Origin: Thermococcus nautili
GTDB taxonomy: Archaea; Methanobacteriota_B; Thermococci; Thermococcales; Thermococcaceae
Reading direction: 5' to 3'
Length of the DNA: 64,000 nucleotides
Assembly: GCF_000585495.1 (NCBI RefSeq)
Contig: NZ_CP007264.1
Span: 1,302,001-1,366,000, forward strand
Of the stretch, positions 51,392 through 61,766 are shown piece by piece. A program made the translations under genes and the position numbers. Within the stretch, counting starts at the first letter, position 1. Each line of letters begins with the position of its first letter. A model generated the notes under the pieces. That model worked only from the letters and a program-made list of their open reading frames with translations. It did no database searches and was not told the DNA's origin.

Positions 51392-52552
51392 ATGCCGACG
51401 AGGGAACTTCCCGAGAGGAGCGAGATAACGATTATCGGTGGTGGAATAGTCGGCGTCACGATAGCGCACGAGTTAGCTAAGCGCGGTGAGGAAGTTACAG
51501 TCATAGAGAAGCGCTTCATCGGCTCGGGCTCCACCTTCCGCTGTGGGACGGGCATAAGACAGCAGTTCAACGACGAGGCCAACGTCCAGGTTATGAAGCG
51601 CTCCGTCGAGCTGTGGAAGAAGTACAGCGAGGAGTACGGCTTCTCCTTCGAGCAGACCGGCTACCTCTTCCTGCTCTACGACGACGAGGAGGTCGAGGAG
51701 TTCAAGCGCAACATCGCGATACAGAACCGCTTCGGCGTTCCGACGAGGCTCATAACGCCGGAAGAGGCCAAGGAGATAGTGCCGCTCCTCGACATCAGCG
51801 AGGTTATCGCCGCTTCCTGGAACCCCACAGACGGAAAGGCGGACCCCTTCCACTCCACCGCGAAGTTCGCGATAAAGGCCGAGGAGTTCGGGGCCAAGCT
51901 CGTAGAGTATACCGAGGTCAAGGACTTCATCATCGAGAACGGCGAGATTAAGGGGCTGAAGACGAGCAGGGGAGTCATAAAGACGGGCATAGTCGTCAAC
52001 GCCACCAACGCCTGGGCCAAGCTCATCAACGCGATGGCCGGGATAAGCACTCCAATTCCGATAGAGCCCTACAAGCACCAGGCGGTCATCACACAGCCCA
52101 TAAGGAAGGGGGCCATCAGGCCTATGGTCATCTCCTTCAAGTACGGCCACGCCTACCTCACCCAGACCGCCCACGGCGGTGTCGTCGGCGGAGTCGGCTA
52201 CGAGCTCGGGCCAACCTACGACCTCAGCCCGACCTACGAGTTCCTGCGCGAGGTGAGCTACTACTTCACCAAGATTATTCCGGCCCTCAGAGAGCTCCTA
52301 ATCCTCAGGACATGGGCCGGCTACTACGCAAAGACACCCGACAGCAATCCTGCGATAGGAAAAATCGAGGAGCTGAGCGATTATTACATTGCCGCTGGTT
52401 TCAGCGGGCACGGCTTCATGATGGCTCCTGCAGTGGCAGAGATGGTCGCCGACCTAATCACGAAGGGCAGAACAGACCTGCCGGTCGAGTGGTACGACCC
52501 GTACCGCTTCGAGCGCGGAGAACTGCGCGGGCAGGCGCTTCAGATGGGCTGA
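51392..52552 (+). CDS. L-proline dehydrogenase beta subunit (PDH1 type)
   Basis: 386 aa FAD-dependent amine oxidase (DAO fold). IIGGGIVGVTIAHEL is the FAD site and GSGSTFRCGTGIRQQF is shared with pdhB below. AGYYAKTPDSNPAIGK and AGFSGHGFMMAPAVAEM are typical of the proline dehydrogenase beta subunit. It oxidises proline to pyrroline-5-carboxylate. Starts 2 nt after the alpha subunit. About 1.1 kb of sequence similarity to pdhB at 60335-61501 marks an old paralogy. Confidence 0.88.
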   Translation: MPTRELPERSEITIIGGGIVGVTIAHELAKRGEEVTVIEKRFIGSGSTFRCGTGIRQQFNDEANVQVMKRSVELWKKYSEEYGFSFEQTGYLFLLYDDEEVEEFKRNIAIQNRFGVPTRLITPEEAKEIVPLLDISEVIAASWNPTDGKADPFHSTAKFAIKAEEFGAKLVEYTEVKDFIIENGEIKGLKTSRGVIKTGIVVNATNAWAKLINAMAGISTPIPIEPYKHQAVITQPIRKGAIRPMVISFKYGHAYLTQTAHGGVVGGVGYELGPTYDLSPTYEFLREVSYYFTKIIPALRELLILRTWAGYYAKTPDSNPAIGKIEELSDYYIAAGFSGHGFMMAPAVAEMVADLITKGRTDLPVEWYDPYRFERGELRGQALQMG

Positions 52553-52593
52553 TTGCCCACGATTTCCACCCTTTTCTTATCATTTCGACGGAA

Positions 52594-52605
52594 ATTTTAT
52601 AAGTC
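52594..52605 (+). promoter_or_regulatory. Promoter of the MFS gene
   Basis: TTTTATAAGTCC-like TATA, about 25-30 nt before ATG 52626, so the mRNA is close to leaderless. Confidence 0.45.
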
Positions 52606-52625
52606 CCTCGCCGGTTCTTCCAGCG

Positions 52626-53864
52626 ATGAGCAAGCGAGAACTCGTTGTCACCCAGGGAAAGCGCGAGAAAACGCTCAAGCTCAAGAAGCTCCGGGTTAAG
52701 CGGAGGAACGTCGTAATCCTAGCCGTAGCCATGTTCATCGCCAACGTCGCCTTTGGAATGGCCTTTCCCTACCTCAGCGTCTACATGCGCCTCCTCGGCG
52801 CGAGCATGTTCATGGTCGGCCTTCTGAGCGTGGCCTTCAACCTGACCTCGACGGTCTTCCAGTACCCCTTCGGCTGGCTCTCCGACTCGACCGGCAACAG
52901 GAAGGGCTTCATAGCCTTCGGCGTGGCCTCGATAGGATTCTTCTACATCGTCATGGCCTTCGTCGGCTCCGCCACCAGCGTTCTAATCCTGAGAACCCTC
53001 CAGGGTGTTTTCGGTTCCGCCATGACCCCGGCGCATTCAGCGCTGATTTCAGAGCTCTCCACGAGGGCGGGCTCGATATTCGGCCTCTTCAACTCCATCG
53101 AGAACGCCGGTTACATGGTGGGCAACTTCCTCGGCTCCGCGATAGTCGGCTACCTTGGCGTCAGGAAGCTCTTCCTAATCTCCGGCCTCCTCCTGTTCGT
53201 ATCTGCCGGAATAGTCCTTCTAATCCGCGAGCGTCCGACGGGAAGGCGCTCCCTCCTCGGTATGATTCTCGTGCAGGAAGGCAGGGAAAGCTGGAGGGCG
53301 ACGGTCAAGGGCTCGGCCTTCAAGAGGCTCATGCGCGGGCACCTCGGGCTATTCTACGTCACGGTTTTCCTCGTCATGATAGCGAGCGGGCAGTTCTACA
53401 GCGTTTCCTCCGTTTACTTCAAGGAGACCTTCGGCGAGTGGAGCGTTGGCGTAATCTTCGGCATAGAGAGCCTCGCCGCGGCGCTAACGGGCTACTTCCT
53501 CGGGAAGCTGATAGACAGGCACGGCGCGAAGCGGTTCTACCTGGTTGCGATAGCGGGCTACGGTTTGGCCTTCCTGCTCTATGCCGTCGTTAGAAACGTC
53601 TGGCTCGTCTTTGGAATAGCCTTCCTCTCGGGCGTCAAGTGGGTTCTGACAATAAACTCGACCTCCGCCTACGTGGCTCAGAACGTTAAGGTGAGCGAGA
53701 GGGCACAGGGAATGGGCCTGCTCAACGCCATGATGAGCCTTGGCTGGGTCGTCGGGCCTTTGATTGGGGGCTACCTCTCGGGAATAAGCTTCCAGCTGAA
53801 CTTCATGAGCACGCTGATTCCCCTCGGGCTGGCCTTTCTGCTCGCCCTCAGACTGCCAGGGTGA
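52626..53864 (+). CDS. MFS transporter
   Basis: 412 aa, 12 membrane spans after a basic N-terminal tail of about 25 residues. The loop 2-3 motif [12 protein letters not shown] (MFS A-motif) and its second-half match [11 protein letters not shown] are seen. Substrate unknown; position after the proline dehydrogenase genes could hint at export or uptake of a related compound, but it has its own promoter. Last 17 bp overlap kptA tail to tail. Confidence 0.85.
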   Translation: MSKRELVVTQGKREKTLKLKKLRVKRRNVVILAVAMFIANVAFGMAFPYLSVYMRLLGASMFMVGLLSVAFNLTSTVFQYPFGWLSDSTGNRKGFIAFGVASIGFFYIVMAFVGSATSVLILRTLQGVFGSAMTPAHSALISELSTRAGSIFGLFNSIENAGYMVGNFLGSAIVGYLGVRKLFLISGLLLFVSAGIVLLIRERPTGRRSLLGMILVQEGRESWRATVKGSAFKRLMRGHLGLFYVTVFLVMIASGQFYSVSSVYFKETFGEWSVGVIFGIESLAAALTGYFLGKLIDRHGAKRFYLVAIAGYGLAFLLYAVVRNVWLVFGIAFLSGVKWVLTINSTSAYVAQNVKVSERAQGMGLLNAMMSLGWVVGPLIGGYLSGISFQLNFMSTLIPLGLAFLLALRLPG

Positions 53865-54384
53865 TACACTCGGGCGGAACGCGCTCGACGATTCTCACGT
53901 TCTTTCCGGCCTTGTAAACCCTCAGGCCTTTTCTCCTCAGGCATTCCGCATCTATGATGAGCAGGACCACGTCCCTCCCGTGCCTTCTGCCCGTTTCTAT
54001 CGCCTCCTCCCTGCTCGTGCTGAGGTGAACGAACTGCCTCCTCATCGGCTTGAGGCCCTCGCGCATAATCCTCCCGAGGTTCCTCCTCGGCGTGCCGTGG
54101 TAGAGAACCCTTGACTCCGTGTCCTCCTCGTGGTCGAGCTTAACTTTGAAGCTGTGGCCGTAGCGGGCGCGGATTTTGCCGTCTCTAATCTCGTAGCGTC
54201 CCTTGGAGTCCCCATCAACTATTTCCCTCACGAACTCCTCTGTAACGTCAGGATAAACAGTTTGGAGGGCTTTAACGAGCTCGTTCAGCGGGACGAAGCC
54301 TTCTTCGTCTGGCTTCAGCCCGAACTCCTCTGGCGAGTGCCTGAGAATGTAGGCCATGAGCTTGCTGACCTTCACGCGGTTCAT
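53848..54384 (-). CDS. kptA: RNA 2'-phosphotransferase (Tpt1/KptA)
   Basis: 178 aa. Transfers an internal 2'-phosphate of RNA to NAD+. [20 protein letters not shown] is the N-terminal winged-helix start, and the ADP-ribosyltransferase core has [40 protein letters not shown]. In archaea its natural substrate is uncertain because splicing uses another ligation route. ATG 54384 with GGGGGTGGGT upstream. Confidence 0.93.
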   Translation of the reverse strand: MNRVKVSKLMAYILRHSPEEFGLKPDEEGFVPLNELVKALQTVYPDVTEEFVREIVDGDSKGRYEIRDGKIRARYGHSFKVKLDHEEDTESRVLYHGTPRRNLGRIMREGLKPMRRQFVHLSTSREEAIETGRRHGRDVVLLIIDAECLRRKGLRVYKAGKNVRIVERVPPECITLAV

Positions 54385-54416
54385 ACCCACCCCCGAGAAA
54401 GAAAAGGGACGGTGCC

Positions 54417-55175
54417 TTAAGTCCCTTTCCCGGTTTTGATTTCTTGGAACTCTATCCGTTCGACCGCGGTTACAATGTTAGTAATCCTCACGCCTCCCTG
54501 CTCTGAAACTGTTTTGAGGGTGTACCTGAAGACGACCTCAACGGGGTATCCTCCCCCGAACCTCAGAATCGCAGTTCCGTTAATGGTGACGTTTCCGTTT
54601 CCCTCGATTCCTGGAACTTCGCCGAGCATCATTGTATTGGTGACATTGTAGTAGAACTCCTGAGTGCCGTTCATGAAGTCCACATTGAAGGGTTCAAGCT
54701 CCGTTAGATACCTTCTCACGACTTCAAGGACGTTGGTGGATTCCCAGAGCTTCTCAACGGCCTCTGGCTCGGTCAGGTTCTCGCCCCTGCCCGCGAACTC
54801 GAAGTAAGCGCTTTCGTTGGTCACGATGATTCTCGATTTGATAGTCGACGGGCCCACCGTGGCGGTGGAGTTTACCTCTGCCCTCCTGCGGGCGATGTCA
54901 ACGTAGCCTACTTTACTGCCCTTTATCTCCATCGTCTGGTTTGCGTTTCCAATTATGACCACTGTAACGCCCGTTGTTTCTTCCCGGAACCTAAGAAACG
55001 TTATCCTGTCGAGATTCTGAAGGAGCTCTTCTTGGGTGTAGTTCCTTGGCTCTCCCGCAGGCAGGAGTGTGGTGGTTGGAGTTGGGGACGTTTTTGTCGA
55101 CCTTCCGCTTTCTCCCGAGATGCACCCCGAGGCAATGACGACGATTAAAAGGAGAACGATGAGGTGATGTTTCAT
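54417..55175 (-). CDS. Secreted lipoprotein of unknown function
   Basis: 252 aa. [20 protein letters not shown] carries a lipobox-like ASGC at residues 15-18, followed by a Ser/Thr/Pro linker ([14 protein letters not shown]). The mature beta-rich domain has several N-x-T sequons (NQTME, NSTAT, NESAY, NVTNT), so it is likely glycosylated and membrane-bound on the outside. Similar Thermococcales lipoproteins exist; no function is known to me. Confidence 0.72.
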   Translation of the reverse strand: MKHHLIVLLLIVVIASGCISGESGRSTKTSPTPTTTLLPAGEPRNYTQEELLQNLDRITFLRFREETTGVTVVIIGNANQTMEIKGSKVGYVDIARRRAEVNSTATVGPSTIKSRIIVTNESAYFEFAGRGENLTEPEAVEKLWESTNVLEVVRRYLTELEPFNVDFMNGTQEFYYNVTNTMMLGEVPGIEGNGNVTINGTAILRFGGGYPVEVVFRYTLKTVSEQGGVRITNIVTAVERIEFQEIKTGKGT

Positions 55176-55229
55176 TCAATCACCCAAAAAGGTTAGAAAA
55201 ACTGACTTTAAAAAGTTGTTGAAATGGAC

Positions 55230-56549
55230 TCAGCGGAACTTTCTCAGCGCCATCTCGGCCGCGACGCTTATCGGGTCTATCGTCGGGCTTATCGGCGGGG
55301 CGTAGGCTGTCTCAAGGTAAACGATATCTTCTACCGTCGCTCCCTTCTGAGCCAAGGCCGAGAGCGTCATTATTCTGCCCCAGACGCGTTCGCCGCCGAC
55401 TATCTGCGCGCCGACGAGCTTCCTGTCCGACTTCCTGAAGAGAACTTTTACCGTTATCGGCTTTCCGCCGGGGTAGTACTCGGGCTTTGTTGAGCCCTTG
55501 AACTTGCCGACGGCAACTTCAATCCCTTCTTTCTTCGCCCTCTCCTCAGTGATGCCAAAGGTGCCTATCTCGAGGCCGAAGAGCTCTGTTATCGCTGTAT
55601 TGAAGACGGGTCTAAAGGAGACGTCCTTTCCTGCTATGTGCTCCGCTGCCACTTTCGCCATTCTAACAGCGCTCGTTCCGAGCTGGCTGAGAGTTCTTTC
55701 CCCAGTTACAGCATCTATCACCTCGGCGCAGTCGCCTATCGCATAGATATCCGGGTCGCTCGTCTGGAGGTGCTCGTTGACCACTATTCCCCTGTTCACC
55801 TCAAGCCCTGCCTCCTTTGCGAGGTCCGTGTTGGCCCTAACGCCGGTCGCAACGAGAACCAGCTCGGCCGGAACCTCCTCGTCGCCTATCCTAACCGCCT
55901 CAACGGGACTGCCGATTATCTCGCTAACTCCAACGCCGAAGCGGAAGGAGACGCCGTTGGCTTCCATCTCCTTCTGGACGAGCTTGGCGGTGTCTTTGTC
56001 GAGCATCGTCGGCATGAGCCTGTCCATGAGCTCGACGACCAGAACCTCCATTCCGAGCTTCGCGAAGGCCTCGGCCCCCTCAAGGCCGATTAGACCCGCG
56101 CCGATGACTACCGCTTTCTTCGGCTTTCTCTCGGCGATGTAAGCTTTAATCCTCCTCACGTCGTCGAGGCTCTTGAGGGTGAAGACGCCCTCGTTCTGAA
56201 CCCCTCTAATCGGCGGGACGAAAGCTTTGGAGCCGAGGGCAAGGACGAGCTTGTCGTAGGGAACCTCGCCCTTGTCGGTAATTACGACCTTCCTATCGCG
56301 GTCAATTGCCTTTGCCTCGGTGTTGAGCATGAGCTTTATCTTCTGCTTTTCGTAGAACTCGTTCGGGAAGACGATGACGTCTTCGGGCTTCTCTATCGTC
56401 CCGCTGATGACGTGGGGCAAAGCGCAGGGCGAGTACTGCATCGTGCCTTCCTTCCCGATGACGATGATTTCGGCCTTCCTGTCGAGCTTTCTCATAAAGA
56501 GGGCGAAGTTGCTCCCGGCTGTTCCAGAACCGATAACGACGATTTTCAT
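55230..56549 (-). CDS. CoA-disulfide reductase / NAD(P)H oxidase family flavoenzyme
   Basis: 439 aa. FAD motif VIGSGTAGSNFALF, NAD(P) motif VIGAGLIGLEGAEAF and IYAIGDCAEV. The active-site Cys is in MQYSPCALPHVISG, typical of CoA-disulfide reductase and sulfur-reducing NAD(P)H oxidases of Thermococcales. The C-terminal dimer domain has VGAQIVGGERVWGRI and YAPPISPTIDP. Likely role: reduction of CoA disulfide, polysulfide or oxygen. ATG 56549 has GGTGGTG upstream. Confidence 0.88.
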   Translation of the reverse strand: MKIVVIGSGTAGSNFALFMRKLDRKAEIIVIGKEGTMQYSPCALPHVISGTIEKPEDVIVFPNEFYEKQKIKLMLNTEAKAIDRDRKVVITDKGEVPYDKLVLALGSKAFVPPIRGVQNEGVFTLKSLDDVRRIKAYIAERKPKKAVVIGAGLIGLEGAEAFAKLGMEVLVVELMDRLMPTMLDKDTAKLVQKEMEANGVSFRFGVGVSEIIGSPVEAVRIGDEEVPAELVLVATGVRANTDLAKEAGLEVNRGIVVNEHLQTSDPDIYAIGDCAEVIDAVTGERTLSQLGTSAVRMAKVAAEHIAGKDVSFRPVFNTAITELFGLEIGTFGITEERAKKEGIEVAVGKFKGSTKPEYYPGGKPITVKVLFRKSDRKLVGAQIVGGERVWGRIMTLSALAQKGATVEDIVYLETAYAPPISPTIDPISVAAEMALRKFR

Positions 56550-56673
56550 GAGCACCACCAGCTTGAGAAGGGAGGGGAGGTATAAAAAGTTGGCTTTGGA
56601 AAGGGCGTTGTCTTTTCAAAAAGAATGCGCAGGAGAGGAGACAAACGTCAAGGTTTCCCGTCAGAACATCCAT

Positions 56674-57135
56674 TTACGGGTTATCATACCTTCCAACGAC
56701 CTCAAGGAACTCCGCCGGCGTTAGAATCAGGAACTCATGACCTTTCAGGGCGAATCTCCTGTTCTCGTTTCTCAGCTTCAGCACGTGCTGTTTATCGAGG
56801 CTTATCAGGAAGTCGGCCTTGGCAGAATAAACCACGTCAAAGAACTTGTTGTCGTCGAGGTCGGGGGAGACCTCAAACCTCACTGCCGGGTTCACAACGA
56901 TGGACGAGGCCCGAAAAACCCTGTAAATCCAGAGCGCATAAATCCTACTCTCAAGGTATTTTAGAACCTTCTCGCTCGTCAGCTTAAAGCGTAGCTCCTC
57001 AAGTATCGCTTCGGAAGTGTAGGAAACGACTCTTCTTTTAACTACCAAATCCATAACCTTTCCGGAACTTCCGAAGGGGTTTATAGTGGCCGTTATGACG
57101 ACGTTGGTGTCTAAGACGACCTTGCGCGCTTCCAT
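56674..57135 (-). CDS. PIN-domain toxin (COG1569 type)
   Basis: 153 aa. VVLDTNVVITA with the first acidic residue, SEAILEELRFKL, LDDNKFFDVVYSAKADFLISLDKQ with the further acidic residues of the PIN nuclease site. These make a Mg-dependent RNase. Overlaps the RHH antitoxin gene by 25 bp, the usual order antitoxin first. Full length. Confidence 0.88.
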   Translation of the reverse strand: MEARKVVLDTNVVITATINPFGSSGKVMDLVVKRRVVSYTSEAILEELRFKLTSEKVLKYLESRIYALWIYRVFRASSIVVNPAVRFEVSPDLDDNKFFDVVYSAKADFLISLDKQHVLKLRNENRRFALKGHEFLILTPAEFLEVVGRYDNP

Positions 57136-57377
57136 TCCTCGTCCACTTCCTCGAGGAGCTTTTCAATTTCTTCCTCCGGCGGAATCCTCCGCTCCCTCGC
57201 GAGGAGCTTGTAGGTCTCCCACAGCTCCTCTGGGGACTCGTAGTGGAGCAGGAAGAACCTCACGGCTTCCTTGATGAGCTCGCTTCGGCTTGAGAACTCG
57301 CCCTTTTCGACGAGCTCGTCAATCTGCCTCATCAGGCCTGAATGGAAGCGGACCGACACCTTGTCCGTTGTGGACAT
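57111..57377 (-). CDS. RHH-type antitoxin
   Basis: 88 aa. The N-terminal ribbon-helix-helix MSTTDKVSVRFHSGLMRQID, then GEFSSRSELIKEAVRFFLLH, binds DNA as a dimer. The acidic-basic C-terminal tail (EEEIEKLLEEVDEEWKRA) would wrap the PIN toxin. It likely represses its own promoter, CAACCCTTATATATTC read on the minus strand at about 57405-57420. Confidence 0.85.
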   Translation of the reverse strand: MSTTDKVSVRFHSGLMRQIDELVEKGEFSSRSELIKEAVRFFLLHYESPEELWETYKLLARERRIPPEEEIEKLLEEVDEEWKRARSS

Positions 57378-57428
57378 TCAACCACCGTAGGACAATAGTC
57401 GGACAGAATATATAAGGGTTGCGAAGGT

Positions 57429-57690
57429 TCAGCGATACGCCCTTTCGCGGGGGTTCGGCTTTTAGGAACGGTATCCTCATCCCAGCGGACGGTGTAGAGA
57501 ACCCTGTAATTGCCGAGTCTAACGCGGTAGGCCCTTTCAGAACCACGCATCTTCTTAACGTCAAAGCTCTCAACTGGGACGGGGTTGATTTTCAGCGTCT
57601 CAACGAGTTCCGCAAAACGCTTTAAATGAGCCGGAGAAGACTTCTTATCCCTTTCTCGGCTCTTTTGCCGATGATTATCCTGAAGCTCAT
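57429..57690 (-). pseudogene. Frameshifted RelE-type toxin
   Basis: It starts at ATG 57690 (overlapping the antitoxin stop as ATGA) with MSFRIIIGKRAEK, then changes frame near the GAGAAAGGG run at about 57645-57655. It continues as SPAHLKRFAELVETLKINPV, MRGSERAYRVRLGNYRVLYT and VRWDEDTV. A second frame change follows (57470s) before LKAEP, and a third (one extra C) before RERAYR and a stop at 57429-57431. The order of pieces is that of RelE/ParE-type mRNA interferases. Three separate shifts argue for decay and not for one reading error. Confidence 0.8.
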
Positions 57691-57896
57691 AGGCCGAGCT
57701 CCTTCTTCAGCTCTTCCCAGTCCTTCCCGCTCTCAAGTGCTTCCCTTTCGAGGGCTTCTATCTCCTCCGGGCTTTCCCCTTCTTCCTCTTCAATTAACCT
57801 TGCTTTGAGCATTAGAAGGGCCTTCTCCATCTCATCAAGTCGTTTCTTCATCTCACGGATATCGTAGAGGAGAACGTTTATCGGGTCAGCTTCCAT
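57687..57896 (-). CDS. Antitoxin-like coiled-coil protein of the broken relE pair
   Basis: 69 aa. MEADPINVLLYDIREMKKRL, then a highly charged helix (LKARLIEEEEGESPEEIEAL) and DWEELKKELGL. Acidic, helical, no DNA-binding motif of the RHH kind; typical of archaeal RelB-like antitoxins by position and charge. Promoter CCCTTTTATATTC on the minus strand at about 57925-57940. It remains intact while the toxin is broken. Confidence 0.72.
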   Translation of the reverse strand: MEADPINVLLYDIREMKKRLDEMEKALLMLKARLIEEEEGESPEEIEALEREALESGKDWEELKKELGL

Positions 57897-57941
57897 GCCC
57901 CCACCACTTCTGAATAAACGAGAGAATATAAAAGGGTTGAG

Positions 57942-59492
57942 TCAGCGCATCCACTTCCTCGCTATCACCGCGACGATGAGGGCCATAAAGACGGCTCCGG
58001 TTAAGGCTTCAAGGGCGCTCAGAGCCTTGAGCCAGCCGGTAGGATGCATGTCCCCGTAGCCAAGGGTCGTGAAGGTGACGAGGGAGTAGTAGAGGGCGTT
58101 GGCGAAACGGATGACAATGTTTGAGGTTTTTGGGAATCCCTTAATGAAGTTGCTCCATATTGTGTAGGGAATGGTGTTTCCAATGATTACCAAAAGCGAA
58201 AATAAAAACAGGCGAACCCAGTTCGTGCCGTATTCTGAGGGCAAATCTGCTAAAAGCCATTCAACAAAGTTATGGAGTCTTGCTTTAATCTGCTCGAACT
58301 TGCTCCTTGCGTTTTGTAAGCGTGCACGTCTCTTAGCTCTCATTTCTAGGACGAACATTCTATCGGCTTCGTCGCGTTTGCCCTCTTTTTCGTAACTGAG
58401 ACGTTGGACACGACGAGCTTCGATTTCCGCTTCGGGGAGTTTGAACCATTCAGTTGGGATGTCAATATCAATGCCTTTTCGGATGTCCACATGAGAAAAA
58501 TCGAGCTTTCCGTAGAATTTGAATTTTTCATTTTTAGGTTTCCCCTGGAAAGATACAGGCTCATTAAATGAAGCTCCCTCGAAGGAGACGTCTCCCTTAA
58601 AAACAGAGTCCGTAAAATAGACATACCCGTTGAAAGTTGTAGCTGAGAAGTCGGAGTTATTCAAGAATATTATGTTTTCAAAATTGCAACGAAGACCCAC
58701 ATATAATTCAGAGAAGTTTGCTTCGTCGATTTTACAGTTATGAAGTTCAAGAAATCCCGTAAACTGAGAACCTGAAAAGTCACCTGCCACAATTTTTGAG
58801 TTGGTTATAACGAATTCTTTGCCGATGATGCAATCATTTATACTTAATGAGAAGGCGTTGATATTCTTGAGTACAATATTCTGTAACTTAGAATCCCAAA
58901 ACGTTAACCCAATCTTAGTAAACTCAATGTTTTCTCCTAAAATCCCCTCTAGAGTAGATTCTATGAGGACTAGTTCTCCTCCAAAAATACAGTTATTAAA
59001 TATCAAAATTCCTGAGGGGGAATCAGTTACAATTTCAACATTTTCTTCAAATGTGCTTCCGGAAAAATCTAACCCCGGATACAGTCTTGTTTTGTGCAAT
59101 TTTAGCACTCCACTAAAGGTTACATCATGAAAATTAAAATACATATTGCTCTTAAATATTGAGTTACTTAAATTTATTTCATGTTTAAATACTGCATTTT
59201 CAAACGTAAATCTCTGATTCCACTCGTTGCCTTTCTTGTCCTTATATTCAATCGTCACGTCTGGAATTTCTGGGAAAACAAAACCTCTTGCATCCACAGG
59301 CTTTTCAAAAACAAATCTCTTTATTTTCCTTCCATCAACTTCAATCTCTTCAACATGTGGCTTAAATCTATCTAAGAACTTTTTATAGAACTCTACAGCT
59401 TCCTCCCCACTCTTATTTGGCTTATGAAAAATGCAGTACTCTTGGTCTGCTGTCTCAGTGTCGCAGTTCCCGAAGTGCGCCATCTTGCACAT
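57942..59492 (-). CDS. Pentapeptide-repeat-like protein fused to a K+ channel pore
   Basis: 516 aa. N-terminal Cys/His cluster MCKMAHFGNCDTETADQEYC plus IFH may bind zinc. Residues about 90-310 are pentapeptide-like turns (FSGVLKLHKTRL, DFSGSTFEENVEI, NCIFGGELVLI, GDFSGSQFTGFLELHNCKI, ANFSEL, FSATTFNGYVYF, SVFKGDVSFEGASF). A basic helix (about 340-400) leads to two membrane spans around the selectivity filter TFTTLGYGDMHPTG. A two-span K+ channel with such a sensor domain is unusual. The repeat-coding part is AT-rich (15 G/C of 60 in 59101-59160), a sign of transfer. Confidence 0.8.
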   Translation of the reverse strand: MCKMAHFGNCDTETADQEYCIFHKPNKSGEEAVEFYKKFLDRFKPHVEEIEVDGRKIKRFVFEKPVDARGFVFPEIPDVTIEYKDKKGNEWNQRFTFENAVFKHEINLSNSIFKSNMYFNFHDVTFSGVLKLHKTRLYPGLDFSGSTFEENVEIVTDSPSGILIFNNCIFGGELVLIESTLEGILGENIEFTKIGLTFWDSKLQNIVLKNINAFSLSINDCIIGKEFVITNSKIVAGDFSGSQFTGFLELHNCKIDEANFSELYVGLRCNFENIIFLNNSDFSATTFNGYVYFTDSVFKGDVSFEGASFNEPVSFQGKPKNEKFKFYGKLDFSHVDIRKGIDIDIPTEWFKLPEAEIEARRVQRLSYEKEGKRDEADRMFVLEMRAKRRARLQNARSKFEQIKARLHNFVEWLLADLPSEYGTNWVRLFLFSLLVIIGNTIPYTIWSNFIKGFPKTSNIVIRFANALYYSLVTFTTLGYGDMHPTGWLKALSALEALTGAVFMALIVAVIARKWMR

Positions 59493-59572
59493 GGCTGTAT
59501 ATTACCGGGCTTAATGATAAAAACGTTTTGGCTCAGCAAAATTAGTCAGCAACCAAAATCAAAAGAAAGACT

Positions 59573-60280
<708 letters not shown>

Positions 60281-60334
60281 TTATAACCTTTTTCTTGACG
60301 GAGGGATGTTAAAAGGAAAAGCCGGAGAAAAAGC

Positions 60335-61501
60335 TCACCCAATCTGGAACGCCGAGCTTCTCAGCTCTCCGCGCTCGAAGCGGTACGGGTCGTACCACTC
60401 CCAGTCCAGGGGAGCCTTAGAACGACCCTTCGAGATTAGCTCGGCCATGGCCTGGGCAACGGCCGGCGCCATCATGAAGCCGTGGCCAGAAAAGCCCGCC
60501 GCGATGTAGAAGTTGTCCAAAAGCTTCCCGATTGCCGGGTTGCTGTCGGGTGTCTTCGCGTAGAAGCCGGCCCACTGCCTTACAACGTGGGCGTAGCGGA
60601 GCGGAGGGGCGATTCTCACTGCGTAGCGGAGGACCCCGCGCAGGAAGTCGTAGGTCGGCTCAACATCTTCTAAGCTCTTCGCCTCGTGCTCTATCCCCGC
60701 ACCGCAGATGATTCCGCCGTCCTCGCCGTCCTGAATTATGTAGGCGTCTTCCCACGCTGGCGGGCACACCAAAGGCTCGGCCTGTCCCCTCTCAAGCGGT
60801 TCGGTCTTGACTAGCTGGTGCTTGTAGGCCTTAATCGGAACGAGGTCACGCCTTAAGCCCGCCATCTCGTTGATTAGAGGTTCCCAGGCGTTGGAAGCAT
60901 TTAGGACAGCGTCAACCTTAACGCTCTCAACCTTCCCGTTGCTCCTGAACTTTACGGCGGTTATAGTGTCCCCCTCACGCTCAAGTCCAACGACCTCTGT
61001 GTGCTCGCGCGCGTCAGCGCCAAGCTCCCTCGCCCTCCGCAGATAGGCGAAGAGCGTCTTGAATGGGTTCGCCTTGGCGTCCTTTGGGTTCCATGCTCCC
61101 GCCAAAAACGGCTCGGTGTTGAGGATTGGCACTATCTCCTTCGCCTCGTCCATGTCGATGAGCCTCGTCGGGACGCCGAAGCGGTTCTGCAACTTTATGT
61201 TGGCCCTGAACGCCTCAACTTCTTCTTCGCTCGTCGCTAAGAACAGGTAGCCGGTCTGGTTGAAGCCTATATCCGCCCCAAGCTCCTCCTCAAGCCTCTC
61301 CCAGCGCTCAACCGAGTGCTTCATGAGCTTGATGTTAGCCTCGTCCGTGAACTGGGCGCGTATTCCAGTGGCACAGCGGAAGGTGGAGCCCGAACCGAAG
61401 TAGTTCTTCTCGAAGAGGACCACCTCCTCGCCGAGCTTGGCCAGCTCGTAGGCCGTGGCAACCCCTATTATTCCGCCTCCGATTACCGCGATTCTACTCA
61501 T
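60335..61501 (-). CDS. pdhB: L-proline dehydrogenase beta subunit (four-subunit complex)
   Basis: 388 aa. FAD motif VIGGGIIGVATAYEL and FGSGSTFRCATGIRAQF, with AGFYAKTPDSNPAIGK and AGFSGHGFMMAPAVAQ. Catalytic subunit that oxidises proline. Fourth gene of an operon pdhA-F-X-B that matches the order described for Thermococcus profundus. ATG 61501; 8 bp overlap with pdhX. Paralogue of the gene at 51392. Confidence 0.93.
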   Translation of the reverse strand: MSRIAVIGGGIIGVATAYELAKLGEEVVLFEKNYFGSGSTFRCATGIRAQFTDEANIKLMKHSVERWERLEEELGADIGFNQTGYLFLATSEEEVEAFRANIKLQNRFGVPTRLIDMDEAKEIVPILNTEPFLAGAWNPKDAKANPFKTLFAYLRRARELGADAREHTEVVGLEREGDTITAVKFRSNGKVESVKVDAVLNASNAWEPLINEMAGLRRDLVPIKAYKHQLVKTEPLERGQAEPLVCPPAWEDAYIIQDGEDGGIICGAGIEHEAKSLEDVEPTYDFLRGVLRYAVRIAPPLRYAHVVRQWAGFYAKTPDSNPAIGKLLDNFYIAAGFSGHGFMMAPAVAQAMAELISKGRSKAPLDWEWYDPYRFERGELRSSAFQIG

Positions 61502-61766
61502 CGGCACCACCCACGATGACCTCTACGCGAACCGGTCGAATCGGAACCCTCGCCTTCGGGAGCGGTATTTCCTCGGGCCTCTTCCCGGTCTTCCTCGCGA
61601 GGATTGAGATTACGATTGGAATGCACGTCCTCCCCTGGCACGGCCCCATGCCGACGCGGAGGAGCCTTTTAATTTCCTCAATGTCCGTGACGCCTGAATC
61701 TATGAGCCTCTCGACGTCTTCAACTGTTACGTCGTTACAGCGGCAGACGATTTTCTTTCCGGTCAT
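61494..61766 (-). CDS. pdhX: Proline dehydrogenase delta subunit, BFD-like 2Fe-2S protein
   Basis: 90 aa. VCRCNDVTVEDVERLIDSG and GMGPCQGRTCIPIV give the CxC...CxxxxC of BFD-like [2Fe-2S] proteins. In the alpha4beta4-type enzyme at 49911 the same domain is fused to the alpha subunit. Overlaps pdhF by 4 bp. Transfers electrons inside the complex. Confidence 0.9.
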   Translation of the reverse strand: MTGKKIVCRCNDVTVEDVERLIDSGVTDIEEIKRLLRVGMGPCQGRTCIPIVISILARKTGKRPEEIPLPKARVPIRPVRVEVIVGGADE

